From Balaenoptera acutorostrata (Eukaryota > Chordata > Mammalia > Artiodactyla > Balaenopteridae), in NCBI RefSeq assembly GCF_949987535.1, contig NC_080079.1:53741000-53804999 (forward strand): 64,000 nt of DNA, in the 5' to 3' direction. Below the pieces are notes generated by a model. The model ran no database searches, was not told the DNA's origin, and was given only the letters and a program-made list of their open reading frames with translations. This document shows, in pieces, positions 23,681 to 36,700 of the stretch. Position numbers and translations under genes: made by a program. Position 1 is the stretch's first letter, and each line of letters starts with the position of its first letter.

Positions 23681-25904
23681 ACAGCAGGGCAATAAGATCC
23701 AGGGCTTCATCCCAAACATATCATTAACATTGTTGATATTTTTCACCAGTGATCCTCAGGTCTCCACAAAACTCTCCTAATTGCCACTGGCTGCTGTGTT
23801 TGCTGGCCTTTTGCTCATTTATATTTCTCAGACAGCTTATCATAGTACATAACTTTTTTTTTCTTTTCACTGATTTCCTGGTTCATGTTCTTTGCTGTAA
23901 GGTGAATTATCAGTATTCAGAAGCTGGGTTAAGGGAGACTATTTAGGCAGATAACTGTTAATTCAGCTTAGAGAGGACATATTACCAAGTAATCTAGAAT
24001 TTTTTTGCTGCCCTGACCAATATGGAGAGACCTTCAAAACTGCTACCTACTAACCCCACCAAGCTGGTATATCATCACATCCCAACTCCAGTACTTAAGC
24101 AACTATACCATCCGTGGGCAGGGCACTTCACCTTAAACTTATACTTATGGGATGTTTGTGTTTTAATTTGGGGCTGGATGAATAATGAAGAAAGATGGTC
24201 TCATATTAAGAAATTTGGTTCATGAAGACTTGTAGGTGTCTTCCTCAATTTCACTGCTCCTGTGAGATACTCCTAAATCCACCTAACTTTTAGAATTATT
24301 CATATTACTTTATATAAACTCTTACACTAACTTCCAATTTGCCCTGCTCTGTTCCTCACATCTGCTTATTCAATGTTGAGTAATCATTCTGTAAGGCCAC
24401 CAGAGTCCTTACCAAAGCTTTATTTATTGTTAATAAAGTCTGACCAGTGAAACATCCCTTCCTCCCAGTGGCCCATAGATTTCAACTCATGTCCTTCTTA
24501 CCTGAATATTACCTTGATTCCAGTGGCCCTGGATTAGATTGAATTTCAGTTAAAAATCCTATTGTTCAACATTGACTCTTAGTTACAATTTTTTTCTAAA
24601 CTCTTGTGAGTCAACTTAAGTTAAATCAAATTGAACACACTTAAACTGAAGCTGTTCAAACAAAGAAAAATTATAAAGACACAAGGAGCCTGATATATCC
24701 TCTTCTCCTGTCTCCACAAATGAGCTATATGGACCATCAGCACCTGAACCCTCTAAAGATATGGCAATAAATATTTCAGTCCTCTTGACCTATCCCTGAC
24801 CACACTATGTCTGTCTGGTCATTTGTCCTGGAGAAAACTAAGGAGGAAGGAAGATAAGGTCTCAGTTTCCTTTCCACATGAGCAGTTTTCACAGGTATCT
24901 TCACAGTTTTACCTTGCTACATGTAGCTTCCTAGCTAGACACTGGCCATTCACTATTGCCCTCATCCACTCTGCAGGATGGAGCTGATCGTTTATATTGT
25001 GTGGTTCAAAGGGAAGAACCCATTCCTACTCCACTGCAGTATCTGCCTTTATTTTCCAACTCTGGCAGACAGAATCTGGAGTCTCATCTTAGCTTCATCA
25101 CAGTCTTAAGAGGGCATGTATGAGTAGTAGCTTCATTTGTCATCAGTTGATTGAAATACATGTTAACAATGCCATCTGTATACGGCACACTTTTTGCTCT
25201 CTATGAAGTATTTGGCAAAGGAAAATATTGCAGTATATATTTTTCTATACATATCACATGAGGAAACAGCGTATATACTGAGAAACCATTTTAGCTAAAA
25301 AAGTTGTCCCTATATAGTGCCTGAGCTAGGGACCATATTTTCCTCAATCCCTCCCTAAGTTACTTGGCTCTTACTTTCTACATTCAGATGGACCCTCCTC
25401 TGGAAATCAATGGACTCAGTCACATATTCGCATTCTGTTGTATGCTCTGAAATACCAAGTGATGTTCTATAAAATTTCTCCCTAAACAACTTGTTCTCTG
25501 ATTCACAGAATACCAACATGATAATGTTTCAGAGCTAGCTAGGATATAAATGTGCATCACTTATGTTCTTAAAGAGCACCACTTGAAAAATAAGGGCTTT
25601 GAATCATTGTCATGGGAAAGGAGCTCCTATTTCAAAGCCAAAGATGTGACTGTTTAGTACATTTAAGCATTCGATATAGTGCCTATGATGATGTAAAACA
25701 TCTTTGGTAGTAAAAAGATGTTGGTGTTTTAAAAGCTCTATTTGATAAAAATGTACCTGGACAAGTCATAAAAGAAGCAAACCAAAAACGAAAAATTCTA
25801 ATAGGAAGACCTTGGGCATATATGGACTCTGGCAAAATTCATACATTGCATCCCAATGCAGGGAGTATGGTCATTGTTTTTCATATGAAGCCACATTAAT
25901 TTTC
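23681..25904. other. Unassigned sequence
   Basis: About 2.2 kb with no repeat I can name. No open frame has domain-like content. It is one of the longer repeat-poor intervals of the window. Confidence 0.4.
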
Positions 25905-26110
25905 ACTCTGATCTGGTTTTGAATTCTGGCTCTCTAATTAATTATGTGACTTCAGGAAAGTAATTCAACTCCTTTAACCTATAAAATAAGGAGTGGTTAG
26001 TTCCTTAAAAGTGTTACAGAGTTGATGGGGCTATCAAATAAAACAGTTTGTGAATGAATTTAGCAGAGTAGTGAACCACTGTCGGTGATCAATAATCATT
26101 AGCTTTCTAT
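25905..26110 (+). repeat. MIR SINE, sense
   Basis: 'ttttgaattctggctctcta', 'tatgtgacttcaggaaagta', 'attcaactcctttaacctat' and 'gtcggtgatcaataatcatt' correspond in order to MIR head, core and 3' end. Confidence 0.65.
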
Positions 26111-26250
26111 AGTACATTAACTGCAAAAAGAAAATCCTTGGATATATTTCTTAGAAGGTATCCTTATTAGGGAGAGAATCATTAAAAATGATAAGTATAT
26201 GTGGAACTTAAGCAGAGATAAATGTATTTAGGAAAATGATGTCTACACAT

Positions 26251-26265
26251 AAAGTACATTATCTT
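26251..26265. repeat. Target-site duplication of L1-B (3'-end side)
   Basis: 'aaagtacattatctt' is matched by 'aaagcacgttatctt' at 32423-32437. The 13/15 identity, with two transitions, indicates an older insertion than L1-A. Confidence 0.85.
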
Positions 26266-26608
26266 TTTTCTTTAACTTTTTGTTTTATATTGGAGTATAG
26301 TTGATTTACAATGTTGTGATAGTTTCAGGTGTACAGCAAAGTGATTCAGTTATATGTATACACGTATCTATTCTTTTCCAAATTCTTTTCCCATTTAGGT
26401 TGTTACATGATATTGAGCAGAGTTCCCTGTGCTATGCAGCAAGTCTTTGTTAGTTATCCATTTTAATATAGCAGTGTGTACATGTGAATCCCAAACCCCC
26501 TAACCATCCCTTCCCCCCACTCTTCTCCCCTGGTAACCATAAGTTCAGTTCTCTAAATCTGTTAGTCTGTTTCTGTTTTGTAAATAAGTACATTTGTATA
26601 ATTTCTTT
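26266..26608 (-). other. L1-B 3'UTR
   Basis: Short A-rich tail (minus strand 'ttaaagaaaaaaga') and a 3'UTR that differs from L1-A/L1-C but matches in type the L1 3' fragment at 47202-47638. Confidence 0.8.
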
Positions 26609-29600
26609 TTAGAGTCCACATATAAGTTATATCATAAGATATTTCTCTGACTTCACTCAGTATGACAATCTCTAGGTCCATCCATGTTGCTGCAAATTGC
26701 ATTATTTTATTCTTTTTAATGGCTGACTAATATTCCATTGCATATATGTACCACATCTTTATCCATTCCTCTGTTGATGGACATTTTGCTTGCTTCCATG
26801 TCTTGGCTGTTGTAAACAGTGCTGCGATGAACATTCGGGTGCATGTATCCTTTCAGACCACGTTTTTGTCCAGATATATGCTTAGGAGGGGGATTGGAGG
26901 ATCATACGGCAACTCTATTTTTAGTTTTTTAAGGAACCTCCATACTGTTCTGCATAGTGGCTGTACCAATTTACATTCTCACCAACAGTGGAGGATGGTT
27001 CCCTTCTCTCCACACCCTCTCCAGCATTTATTGTTGGTGGATTTTTTGATGATAGCCATTTTGACTGGCATGAGATGATATCTCATTGTGGTTTTGATTT
27101 GCATTTCTCTAATAATTAGTAATGTTAAACATCTTTTCATGGGCCTCTTGACCATCTGTATGTCTTCTTTGGAGAAATGTCTATTTAGGTCTTCTGCCCA
27201 TTTTTTGATTGGGTTGTTTGCTTTGATGATATTAAGCCACATGAGCTTTTATAAATTTTGGAGACTAATCCCATGTCAGTCACATCATTTACAAATATTT
27301 TCTCCCAATCTGTGAGTTATCTTTTCATTTTGTTTATGGTTTCCTTTGCTGTGCAAAAGCTTTAGAGTTCAATTAGGTCCCATTTGTATATTTTTGTTTT
27401 TATTTCCATTACTCTGAAAGATGGATCAAAATGATATTGCTGCAATTTATGTCAGCCTGTTCTGCCTATGTTTCCTCTAAGAGTTTTATAGTGTCTGATC
27501 TTACATTTAGGTCTTTAATCCATTTTGAGCTTATTTTTGTGTATGGTGTTAAAGAATGTTGTAATTTTGTTTTCATTACATGTAGCTGTCCTGGTTTCCC
27601 AGCACCATGTATTGAAGAGACTGTCTTTCCCCCATTGTATAGTCTTGCCTCCTTTGTTGTAGATTAATTGACCATGGGTGCGTGGGTTTATTTCTGGGCT
27701 TTCTATCCTGTTCCATTGATCTCTATTTCTATTTTTGTGCCAGGACCATACTATTTTGATGACTATAGCTTTGTAGTATAGTCTGAAGTCAGGGAGCCTG
27801 ATTCCTCCAGCTCTACTTTTCTTTCTCAAGATTGCTTTGGCTATTCAGTGTCTTTTATGCTCCATACAAATTTTAAGATTTTTTGTTCTAGTTCTGTGAA
27901 AAATGCCATTGGTAATTTGATAGGGATTGCACTGAATCTGTAGATTGCCTTGGGTAGTATAGTCATTTTTACAATATTAATTTTTCCGATCCAAGAACAT
28001 GGTATATCTTTCCATCTGTTTGTGTCGTCTTCAATTTCTTTCATCAGCATCTTACAGTTTTTGGAGTATAGGTGTTTTGCCTCCTTAGGTAGGTTTATTC
28101 CTAGGTATTTTATTCTTTTTGATGCAGTGGTAAATGGGATTGTTTCTTGAATTTCTCCTTGCAGTCTTTTGTTGTTAGTGTATGGAAATGCAATAGATTT
28201 CTGTGTATTAATTTTGTAACCTGCAACTTTACCAGATTCATTGATGAGCTCTAGTAGTTTTCTGGTAGTGTCTTTAGGATTTTCTATGTATAGTAGCATG
28301 TCATCTGCAAACAGTGACAGTTTTACTTCTTCTTTTCCAACCTGTATTCCTTTTATTTCTTTTTCTTCTCTGATTGCCATAGCTAGGACTTCCAAAACTA
28401 TGTTGAATAATAGTGGTGAGAGTAGACATCCTTGTCTTTTTCCTGATCTTACAGGAAATGCTTTCAGTTTTTCACCATTGATGATGTTAGTTGTCGGTTT
28501 GTCGTATATGATCTTTATTATGTTGAGGAATGTTCCCTCTATGCCTAATTTCTGGAGTTTTTATCATAAATGCGTGTTGAATTTTGTCAAAAGCTTTTTC
28601 TGTATCGAGATGATTATATGGTTTTTATTCTTCAATCTGTTGATAATGGTGTATCACACTGATTGATTTGCAGATATTGAAAAATCCTTGCATCACTGGG
28701 ATAAATCCCACTTGATCATGGTGGGATTTTAGCAATTCAGATTGCTAGTATTTTGTTGAGGATTTTTGTGCCTGTGTTCATCAGTGATATTGGCCTGTAA
28801 TTTTCTTTTTTTATTGTAACTTTGTTTTTGGTATCAGGGTGATGGTGGCCTGATAGTATGAGTTTGCGAGTTTTCCTTACTCTGCAATTTTGCAAAGTTT
28901 GCGAATTTTCCTTACTCTGCAATTTTTTGGAAGAGATTCAGAAGGATAGGTGTTAGTGCTTCTCTAAATATTTGATAGAATTCACCTGTGAAGGCATCAG
29001 GTCCTGGAATTTGTTTGTTGGGAGTTTTTAAATTTCAATTTCAGTGAATGTGATTGGTCTGTTCATATTTTCTATTTCTTCCTGGTTCAGTCTTGGGAGA
29101 TTGTACCTTTCTAAGAATTTGTCCATTTCTTTCAGGTCGTCCATTTTATTGGCATACAGTTGCTTGTAGGAGTCTCTTATGATGCTTTGTATTTCTGTGG
29201 TGTCTGTTGTAACTTCTCTTTTTTCGTTTCTAATTTTATTGATTTGAGTCCTCTCCTTTTTTTTCTTGATGAGTTTGGGTACCAGTTTATTATCAATTCT
29301 GTTTATCTTTTCAAAGAACCAGCTTTTAGTTTCATTGATCTTTGCTATTGTTTTCCTTGTCTCTATTTCATTTATTTCTGCTCTGGTCTTTATGATTCTT
29401 TCCTTCTACTAACTTTAGGTTTTGTTTGTTCTTCTTTCTCTAGCTGCTTTAGGGGTAAAATTATGTTGTTTATTTGAGACATTTCTTGTTTCCTGAGGTA
29501 AGATTGTCTCACTGTAAACTTCCCTCTTAGAACTGCTTTTGCTGCATCCCATATGTTTTGGATCATTGTTCTTTCATTTTCATTTGTCTCTAGGTATTTT

Positions 29601-30404
29601 TTGATTTCCTCTTTGATTTCTTCAGTGATCCATTGGTTGTTTAGTAACATATTGTTTAGCCTCCACACATTTGTGTTTTTACAGTTTTTTCTTGTAGTTG
29701 ACTTCTAATCTCATAGTGTTGTGGTCAGAAAATATGCTTGATATGTTTTCAGTTTTCTTAAATTTACCAAGGCTCATTTTGTGGCCCATCATGTGGTCAA
29801 TCATGGAGAATTTTCCGTGTGCACTTGAGAAGAAAGTGTATTCTGCTGCTTTTGGATGGAGTGCTCTATAAATATCAGTTAAGTCCATCTGCTCTAATGC
29901 GTCATTTAAGGCCTATGTTTCCTTATTGATTTTCTGTCTGGGTGATCTGTCCATTGATGAAAGTGGGGTGTTAAAGTCCCCCACTATTATTGTGTTACTA
30001 TTGATTTCTCCCTTTATGGCTGTTAGTATTTGCCTTATATATTGAGGTGCTTCTATGTTGGGTGCATACATATTTACAATCGTTATATCTTCTTGGATTG
30101 ATCCCTTTTGATCATTAGGTAGTGTCCTTCTTTGTCACTTAAAACAGTCTTTATTTTAAAGTCTATTTTGTCTGATATGAGTATTGCTACTCCAGCTTTC
30201 TTTTGATTTCAATTTGCATGGAATATCTTTTTCCATCCCCTCACTTTGTCTGTATGTGTCCCTAGGTCTGAAGTGGGTCTCTTGTAGAGAGCATATATAT
30301 GGGTCTTTTTTTTGTATCTATTAAGCCTGTCTATGTCTTTTGGTTGGAGCATTTAATCCATATACATTTAAGGTAATTATCAATATGTATGTTCCTATTG
30401 CCAT
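26609..30404 (-). pseudogene. L1-B ORF2 (endonuclease/reverse transcriptase), disrupted
   Basis: Starts MAIGTYILIITLNVYGLN at 30404 and stops after 27 codons (30321) because of a local deletion. Among the three L1s it best keeps the endonuclease motifs: 'SLQETHF', 'GDFNTPLS', 'IDHMMGHK' and '[10 protein letters not shown]'. Reverse-transcriptase sequence survives in pieces. The block 27841-28395 keeps '[14 protein letters not shown]'. The motif-A region near 28590 has lost bases, and 27515-27829 continues the domain. Cys-rich C-terminal '[15 protein letters not shown]' is encoded near 27000. Many frameshifts, so non-functional. Confidence 0.9.
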
Positions 30405-30624
30405 TTTCTTGATTGTTCTGGGTTTGTTTTTGTAGGTCTTTTTTCTTCCCTTCCTCTTTTGTTCTCTTGTGGTTTGATGACCATCTTTAGTGTTGTGTTT
30501 GGGTTGCTTTTTCTTTTTTATGTGTATATCTATTGTAATTTTGGGGTTTACTTTTCCCATGAGGTTTTGATATAGCAGTCTATATAGGTACAATGTTGTT
30601 TTAAGTTGCCGGTCTCTTTCCCGC

Positions 30625-31521
30625 CTAGAAGAGTTCCTTTAGCATTTGTTGCAAAGCTGGTTGGTGGTGCTGAATTCTCTTAGCTTTTGCTTGTCTGTAA
30701 GGCTTTTGATTTCTCCATGAAATCTGAATGAGAGCCTTGCTGGATAAGGTATTCTTGGTTGTAGTTTCTTCGCTTTCATCATTTTAAATATATCATGCCA
30801 CTCCCTTCTGACCTGCAGAGTTTCTGCTGAGAAATCAGCTGATAACCTTACAGGAGTTCGCTTGTATGTTATTTGTCATTTTTCCCTTGTTGCTTTTAAT
30901 ATTTTTTCTTTGTCTTTAATTTGTTATCAATTTGATTGCTATGTGTCTCAGCGTGTGCCTCCTTGTGTTTATCCTGCCTGAGATTCTGTGCTTCCTGGAC
31001 TTGGGTGACTGTTTCCTTTCCCATGTTAGGGAAGTTTCCAGCTATTATCTCTTCAAATATTTTCTCAGGTCCTTTCTCTCTCTCTTTTCCTTCTATGTCC
31101 CTGTAATGCACATGTTGGTGTGTTTAATGTTGTCCCAGTCGTCTCTTAGACTGTCTTCATTTCTTTACATTCTTTTTTCTTTATTCTGTTCTGTGGCAGT
31201 GATTTCCACCTTTCTGTCTTCTAGGTCACTTATCCATTCTCTGCCTCAGTTATTCTGCTATTGATTCCTTCTAGTGTATTTTTCATTTCAATTATTGAAT
31301 TGTTCATCTCTGTTTGTTTGTTCTTTAGTTCTTCTAGGTCTTTGTTAAACATTTCTTGAATCTTCTCGATGTGTCCCTCCATTTCTGAGATCCTGGATCA
31401 TCTTCCCTATCATTATTCTAAATTCTTTGTCTGGAAGGTTGCCTATCTCCACTTCACTTAGTTGTTTTTCTGGGGTTTTATCTTCTTCCTTCGTCTGGGA
31501 CAGAATCCTCTTCTGTTTCAT
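30625..31521 (-). pseudogene. L1-B ORF1, disrupted
   Basis: The ATG at 31521 begins MKQKRILSQTKEEDKTPEKQ in the right place for ORF1, and the natural TAG lies at 30625-30627. Coiled-coil, RRM-like and C-terminal segments can be followed on the minus strand, but the frame is broken repeatedly. For example, the frame 30896-31111 is only a fragment. No functional protein is possible. Confidence 0.85.
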
Positions 31522-32422
31522 TTTGTCTAACTTTCTGTGATTGTGGTTTTCATTCTGCAGGCTGCAGGATTGTCGCTCTTCTTGCTTCTGTCTGCCCTCT
31601 GGTGGATGAGGCTATCTAAGTAGCTTGTGCAAGCTTTCTGATGGGAGGGACTGGTGTTGGGTCTTGTCCCTCTGATGGGCAGGGCTGTGCTCAGTAAAAC
31701 TTTAATCTGCTTGTCTGCTGACGGGTGGGGCTATGTTCCCTCTCTGTTGGTTGTTTGGCCTGAGGCAACGCAGCACTGAAGCCTACAGATTGTTTGGTGG
31801 GGCTAATGGTGGCCTCTGGGAGGGCTCAGGCCAGTGAATACTTCCCAGAACTGCTGCTGCCAGTTTCTTTGTCCCCACAGTGAGCCACAGCTGCCCCCCA
31901 CCTCTGCAGTAGACCTTCCAATACTAGCAGGTAGATCTGGCCCAGTCTCTTATGGGGTCACTGCTTTCTTTCCCCAGGGTGCTGGTATGCACAAGACTTT
32001 GTGTGTGCCCTCCAAGAGTGGAGTTTCTGTTTCCCCAAGTCCTGTAGAAATCCTGCAATCAAGTCCCGCTGGCCTTCAAAGCCAGAATCGCTGGGGACTC
32101 CTCCTCCTGTTGCTGGGCCAACAGCCTGGAAAGCCTGGCGTGGGGCTCAGAACTTTCACTCCACTGGGAGAACTTCTGTGGTATAATTGTTTTCCAGTCT
32201 GTGGGTCACCAACCTGGAGGGTATGGGATTTGATTTTATCCTGATTGCGCCCCTCCTACTGTCTTGTCATGGCTTCTCCTTTGTCTTTGGATGTAGGGTA
32301 TCTTTTTTGGTAGGTTCCAGTGTTTTTTGGTTGATAGTTGTTTAGTAGTTAGTTGTGACTCCAGTGTTCTTGTAAGAAGGAATGAATGTACATCCTTCTA
32401 CTCCACCATCTTGAGCTCCACC
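31522..32422 (-). promoter_or_regulatory. L1-B 5'UTR
   Basis: About 0.9 kb with a GC-richer segment (31600-32230). It begins on the minus strand with 'ggtggagctcaagatggtgg', containing a YY1-type core (32403-32413). The plus-strand open frame 31834-32244 is low-complexity UTR sequence and not a gene. CpG content is low, consistent with age. Confidence 0.75.
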
Positions 32423-32437
32423 AAAGCACGTTATCTT
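32423..32437. repeat. Target-site duplication of L1-B (5'-end side)
   Basis: Partner of 26251-26265, with two transitions between the copies. Confidence 0.85.
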
Positions 32438-32544
32438 AATCCAGTGTAAAAGGAAATGAATTTTCATCCTTTCTTTAAAATAATCATTCATTCAGAAACT
32501 ATGGAATAGTAGTAACAACAAACTACATGGAACCAGGAAGCTTG

Positions 32545-32690
32545 AATAAATCCTAGACCCTCTCTGAGACTCAACTTCCTTATCTGTAAAGTATCTAACT
32601 CACTGTTGGCTTGAATGGGAAGTAAAGATATGAAATACTAGGTGACAGTTAAGTGTGAACCATAGAGTACTATACAATACAGGGCATCAT
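32545..32690 (+). repeat. MIR fragment, sense
   Basis: 'ctctctgagactcaacttcc' and 'ttatctgtaaagtatctaac' match the MIR core pyrimidine block. The 3' part is weakly retained. Confidence 0.6.
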
Positions 32691-32899
32691 TCAGTTAATC
32701 CATCAGCATGAATTTAGTAACTGCCTCCTAAGAGTTTTATTCTGGACTTAGTTCTGTCAAGCATTCCAGGAAAAATGCTACTAGGATCGAGTTTCTGTAA
32801 TTTCAACATACATTGGGATGTATGATTAAGAGAAAGTTTTAAAAAAATGTATTATCTGGTGTTTATAAACCCAGCTATTATTCCTTTGAACAAACTGTT

Positions 32900-33339
32900 A
32901 TTTTAAATAAGAAAAATAAATATTGTATTTTACCTTCCCTTATCCCTTTTTCAATGCTCTTCCTTTCTTTATAGTGATTTGAGTTTCTGGCTTATATCAT
33001 TTCTTTCTGAAAAAACTTCTTTGAACATTTCTTTTAAGACAGGTCTGTTGGCAACAGATTCTCCCAATTTTATTTTTTTGTCTGAGAAAGTGTATTTCCT
33101 TCACATTTGAATGAAAGTTTTGCAATGTATAGAATTCTATGTTGGTAGGGTTTTTTTCTCAATACTTTAAACATTTCACTTCACTTTTCTCTTCTGTGCA
33201 TGGGTTCTAGGGAGAATTCAGATGTAATTCTTACCTTGTTACTCTATAGGTAAAGTGTTTTTCTCCTCTGGCTCTTTCAAGATTTTTTGTTTACCTTTGA
33301 TTTTCTGAAGTTTCAATATATATCAGTGTGGTTTCGGGG
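32900..33339 (-). mobile_element. Old L1 antisense, ORF1 3' half (left part, split by L1-C)
   Basis: 'aacatttcttttaagacagg' then 'tctgttggcaacagattctc', 'gtctgagaaagtgtatttcc' and 'aagattttttgtttaccttt' are the antisense ORF1 C-terminal region of an old mammalian L1. It continues at 40494, so L1-C is inserted in it. Far more diverged than L1-A, B or C. Confidence 0.75.
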
Positions 33340-33726
33340 TTTTTTTTTTTTTAACATCTTTATTGGAATAAAATTGTTTTACAATGCTGTGTTAGTTTCT
33401 GATTTCTAACAAAGTGAATCAGCTATACATACACATATATCCCCATATCTCTTCCCTCTTGCATCTCCCTCCCTCCCATCCTCCCTAACCCATCCCTTCA
33501 GGTGGTCACAAAGCACGGAGCTGATCTCCCTGTGCTATGCAGCTGCTTCCCACTAGCTATCTATGTTATATTTGGTAGTATATATAAGTCCATGCCATTC
33601 TCTCATTTCGTCCCAGATTACCCTTCCCCCTCCCCATGTCCTCAAGTCCATTGTCTAGTAGGTCTGTGTCTTTATTACTGTTCTGCCTCTAGGTTCTTCA
33701 TAACCTTTTTTTTTTTTTTTTTTTTT
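33340..33726 (-). other. L1-C 3'UTR and poly-A tail
   Basis: On the plus strand, 'ctccctccctccc' (near 33465) is the complement of the same G-rich polypurine tract seen in L1-A. A T23 run (33706-33728) spans the ORF2 stop region, where L1-A has only A11, so this A-tract expanded in L1-C. Confidence 0.85.
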
Positions 33727-36700
33727 TTAGATTCCATATATATGTGTTAGCATATGGTATTTTTCTCTTTCTGACTTACTTCACTCTGTATGACATACTC
33801 TACATCCATCCACCTCACTACAAATAACTCAATTTCGTTTCTTTTATGGCTGAATAATATTCCATTGTATATGTGTGCCACATCTTCTTTATCTATTCAT
33901 CTGTCAATGGACACTTAGGTTGCTTCCATGTCCTGGCTATTGTAAAGAGAGGTGCAATGAACATTGTGGTACATGACTTTTTGAATTATGGTTTTCTCAG
34001 GGTATATGCCCAGTAGTGGGATTGCTGGGTCGTATGGTAGTTCTATTTTTAGTTTTTTTAAGGAACCTCCATACTGCTATCCATAGTGGCTGTATCAGTT
34101 TACATTCCCACCAACAGTGCAAGAGGGTTCCCTTTTCTCCACACCCTCTCCAGCATTTATTGGTTAGATTTTTGGATGATGGTGATTCTGACTGGTGTGA
34201 GGGGATACCTCATTGTAGTTTTGATTTGCATTTCTCTAATGATTAATGATGTTGAGCATCCCTTCATATGTTTATTGGCAATCTGCATATTGTCTTTGGA
34301 GAAATGTCTCTTTCAGTCTTCTGCCCATCTTTAGATTGGGTTGTTTGTTTTTTTGTTATTGAGCTGCATGAGCTGCTTGTAAATCTTGGAGATTAATCCT
34401 TTGTCAGTTGCTTCATTTGCAAATATTTTCTCCCATTCTGAGGGTTGTCTTTTGGTCTTGTTTATGGTTTCCTTTGCTGTGCAAAAGCTTTTAAGTTTCA
34501 TTAGGTCCCATTTGTTTATTTGTGTTTTTATTTCCATTTCTCTAGGGGCTGGGTCAAAAAGGATCTTGCTGTGATTTATGTCATAGAGTGTTCTGCCTAT
34601 GTTTTCCTCTAAGAGTTTGATAGTGTCTGGCCTTACACTTAGGTCTTTAATCCATTTTGAGTTTATTTTTGTGTATGGTGTTAGGGAGTGTTCTAATTTC
34701 ATTCTTTTACATGTAGCTGTCCAGTTTTCCCAGCACCACTTATTGAAGAGGCTGTCTTTTCTCCACTGTATATTCTTGCCTCCTTTATCAAAGATAAGGT
34801 GACCATAGGTGCATGGGTTTATCTCTGGGCTTGCTATCCTGTGACATTGATCTATATTTCTGTTTTTGTGCTGGTACCATACTGTCTTGATTACTGTAGC
34901 TTTGTAGTATAGTCTGAAGTCAGGGAGCCTGATTGCTCCAGCTCCATTTTTCTTTCTCAAGATTGCTTTGGCTATTCGGGGTCTTTTGTTTCCATTCAAA
35001 CTGTGCAATTTTTTTTGTTCTAGTTCTATGAAAAATGCCAGTGGTAGTTTGATAGGGATTGCATTGAATCTGAAGATTGCTTTGGGTAGTATAGTCATTT
35101 TCACAATGTTGATTCTTCCAATCCAAGAACATGGTATATCTCTCCATCTGTTTGTATCTTGTTTAATTTCTTTCACCAGCATCTTATAGTTTTCTGCATA
35201 CAGGTCTTTTGTCTCATTAGGTAGGTTTATTCCTAGATATTTTATTCTTTTTGTTGCAATGGTAAATGGGAGTGTTTCCTTAATTTCTCTTTCAGATTTT
35301 TCATCATTAATGTACAGTAATGCAAGAGATCTCTGTGCATTAATTTTGTATCCTGCTACTTTACCAAATTCATTGATTAGCTCTAGTAGTTTTCTGGTAG
35401 CATCTTTAGGATTCTCTATATATAGTATGTCATCTGCAAACAGTGACAGCTTTATTTCTTCTTTTCCGATTTGGATTCCATTTATTTCTTTTTCTTCTCT
35501 GATTGCTGTGGCTAAAACTTCCAAAACTATGTTGAATAATAGTGGTGAGAGTGGGCAACCTTGTCTTGTTCCTGATCCTAGTGGAAATGGTTTCAGTTTT
35601 TCACCATTGAGAACGATGTTGGCTGTGTGTTTGTCATATATGGCCTTTATTATGTTGAGGTAATTACTTCTGTGCCTACTTTCTAGAGGGTTTTTTTCAT
35701 AAATTGGTGTTGAATTTTGTCAAAAGCTTTTTCTGCATCTGTTGAGATGATCATATGGTTTTTATTCTTCAATTTGTTAATATGGTGTATCACATTGATT
35801 GAATTGTGTATATTGAAGGATCCGTGCATTCCTTGGATAAACCCCACTTAATCATGGTGTATGATCCTTTTAATGTGCTGTTGGATTCTGTTTGCTAGTA
35901 TTTTGTTGAGAATTTTTGCATCTATGTTCATCAGTGATATTGGCCTGTAGTTTTCTTTATTTCTGATGGCTTTGTCTGGTTTTGGTATCAGGGTGATTGT
36001 GGACTCATAGAATTAGTTTCGGAATGTTCCTCCCTCTGCTATATTTTGGAAGAGTTTGAGAAGGATAAGTATTACCTCTTCTCTAAATATTTGATAGAAT
36101 TTGCCTGGAAGCCATTTGGTCCTGGGCTTTTGTTTGTTGGAAGATTTTTAATCACTGTTTCAATTTCAGGGCTTGTGGTTGGTCTGTTTATATTTTCTAT
36201 TTCTTCCTGGTTCAGTCTTGGAAGGTTGTGCTTTTATAAGAATTTGTCCATTTCTTCCAGGTTGTCCATTTTACTGGCATATTGTTGCTTGTAGTAATCA
36301 CTCCTGATCCTTTGTATTTCTGCAGTGTCAGTTGTTACTTCTCCTTTTTCATTTCTAATTTTATTGATTTGAGTCTTCTCCCTTTTTTTCTTGATGAGTC
36401 TTGCTAGTGGTTTATCAATTTTGTTTATCTTCTCAAAGAACCAGCTTTTAGTTTTATTGATTTTTGCTATTCTTTCCTTCCTTTCATTTCATTCATTTCT
36501 CATCTGATCTTTATGATTTCTGCTAACTTTGGGGTGTTTTTGTTCTTCTTTCTCTAATTGCTTTAGGTGTAAGGTTAGGTTGTTTGAGATGTTTCTTGTT
36601 TCTTAAGGTAGGATTGTATTGCTATAAACTTCCTTCTTAGAACTGCTTTTGCTGCATCCCATAGGTTTTGGGTTATCATGTTTTCATTGTTATTTGTTTC

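Larger units (their letters stand above)
26266..32422 (-). mobile_element. L1-B: full-length LINE-1, antisense, older and inactive
   Basis: A 6157-bp element with all L1 parts in reverse: 3' end at 26266, ORF2 (26609-30404), ORF1 (30625-31521), and a 5'UTR to 32422 that ends with the YY1-type 'caagatggtgg' on the minus strand. It is flanked by a 15-bp duplication with two mismatches. Its 5'UTR (about 0.9 kb) is unrelated in sequence to the 2-kb 5'UTRs of L1-A and L1-C, while ORF2 is clearly homologous, so it belongs to a different and probably older L1 subfamily. Confidence 0.92.

Noticed and set aside
31834..32244. 136-codon plus-strand open frame
   Set aside because: It is antisense to the L1-B 5'UTR and has no domain. 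It reflects a GC-rich UTR.
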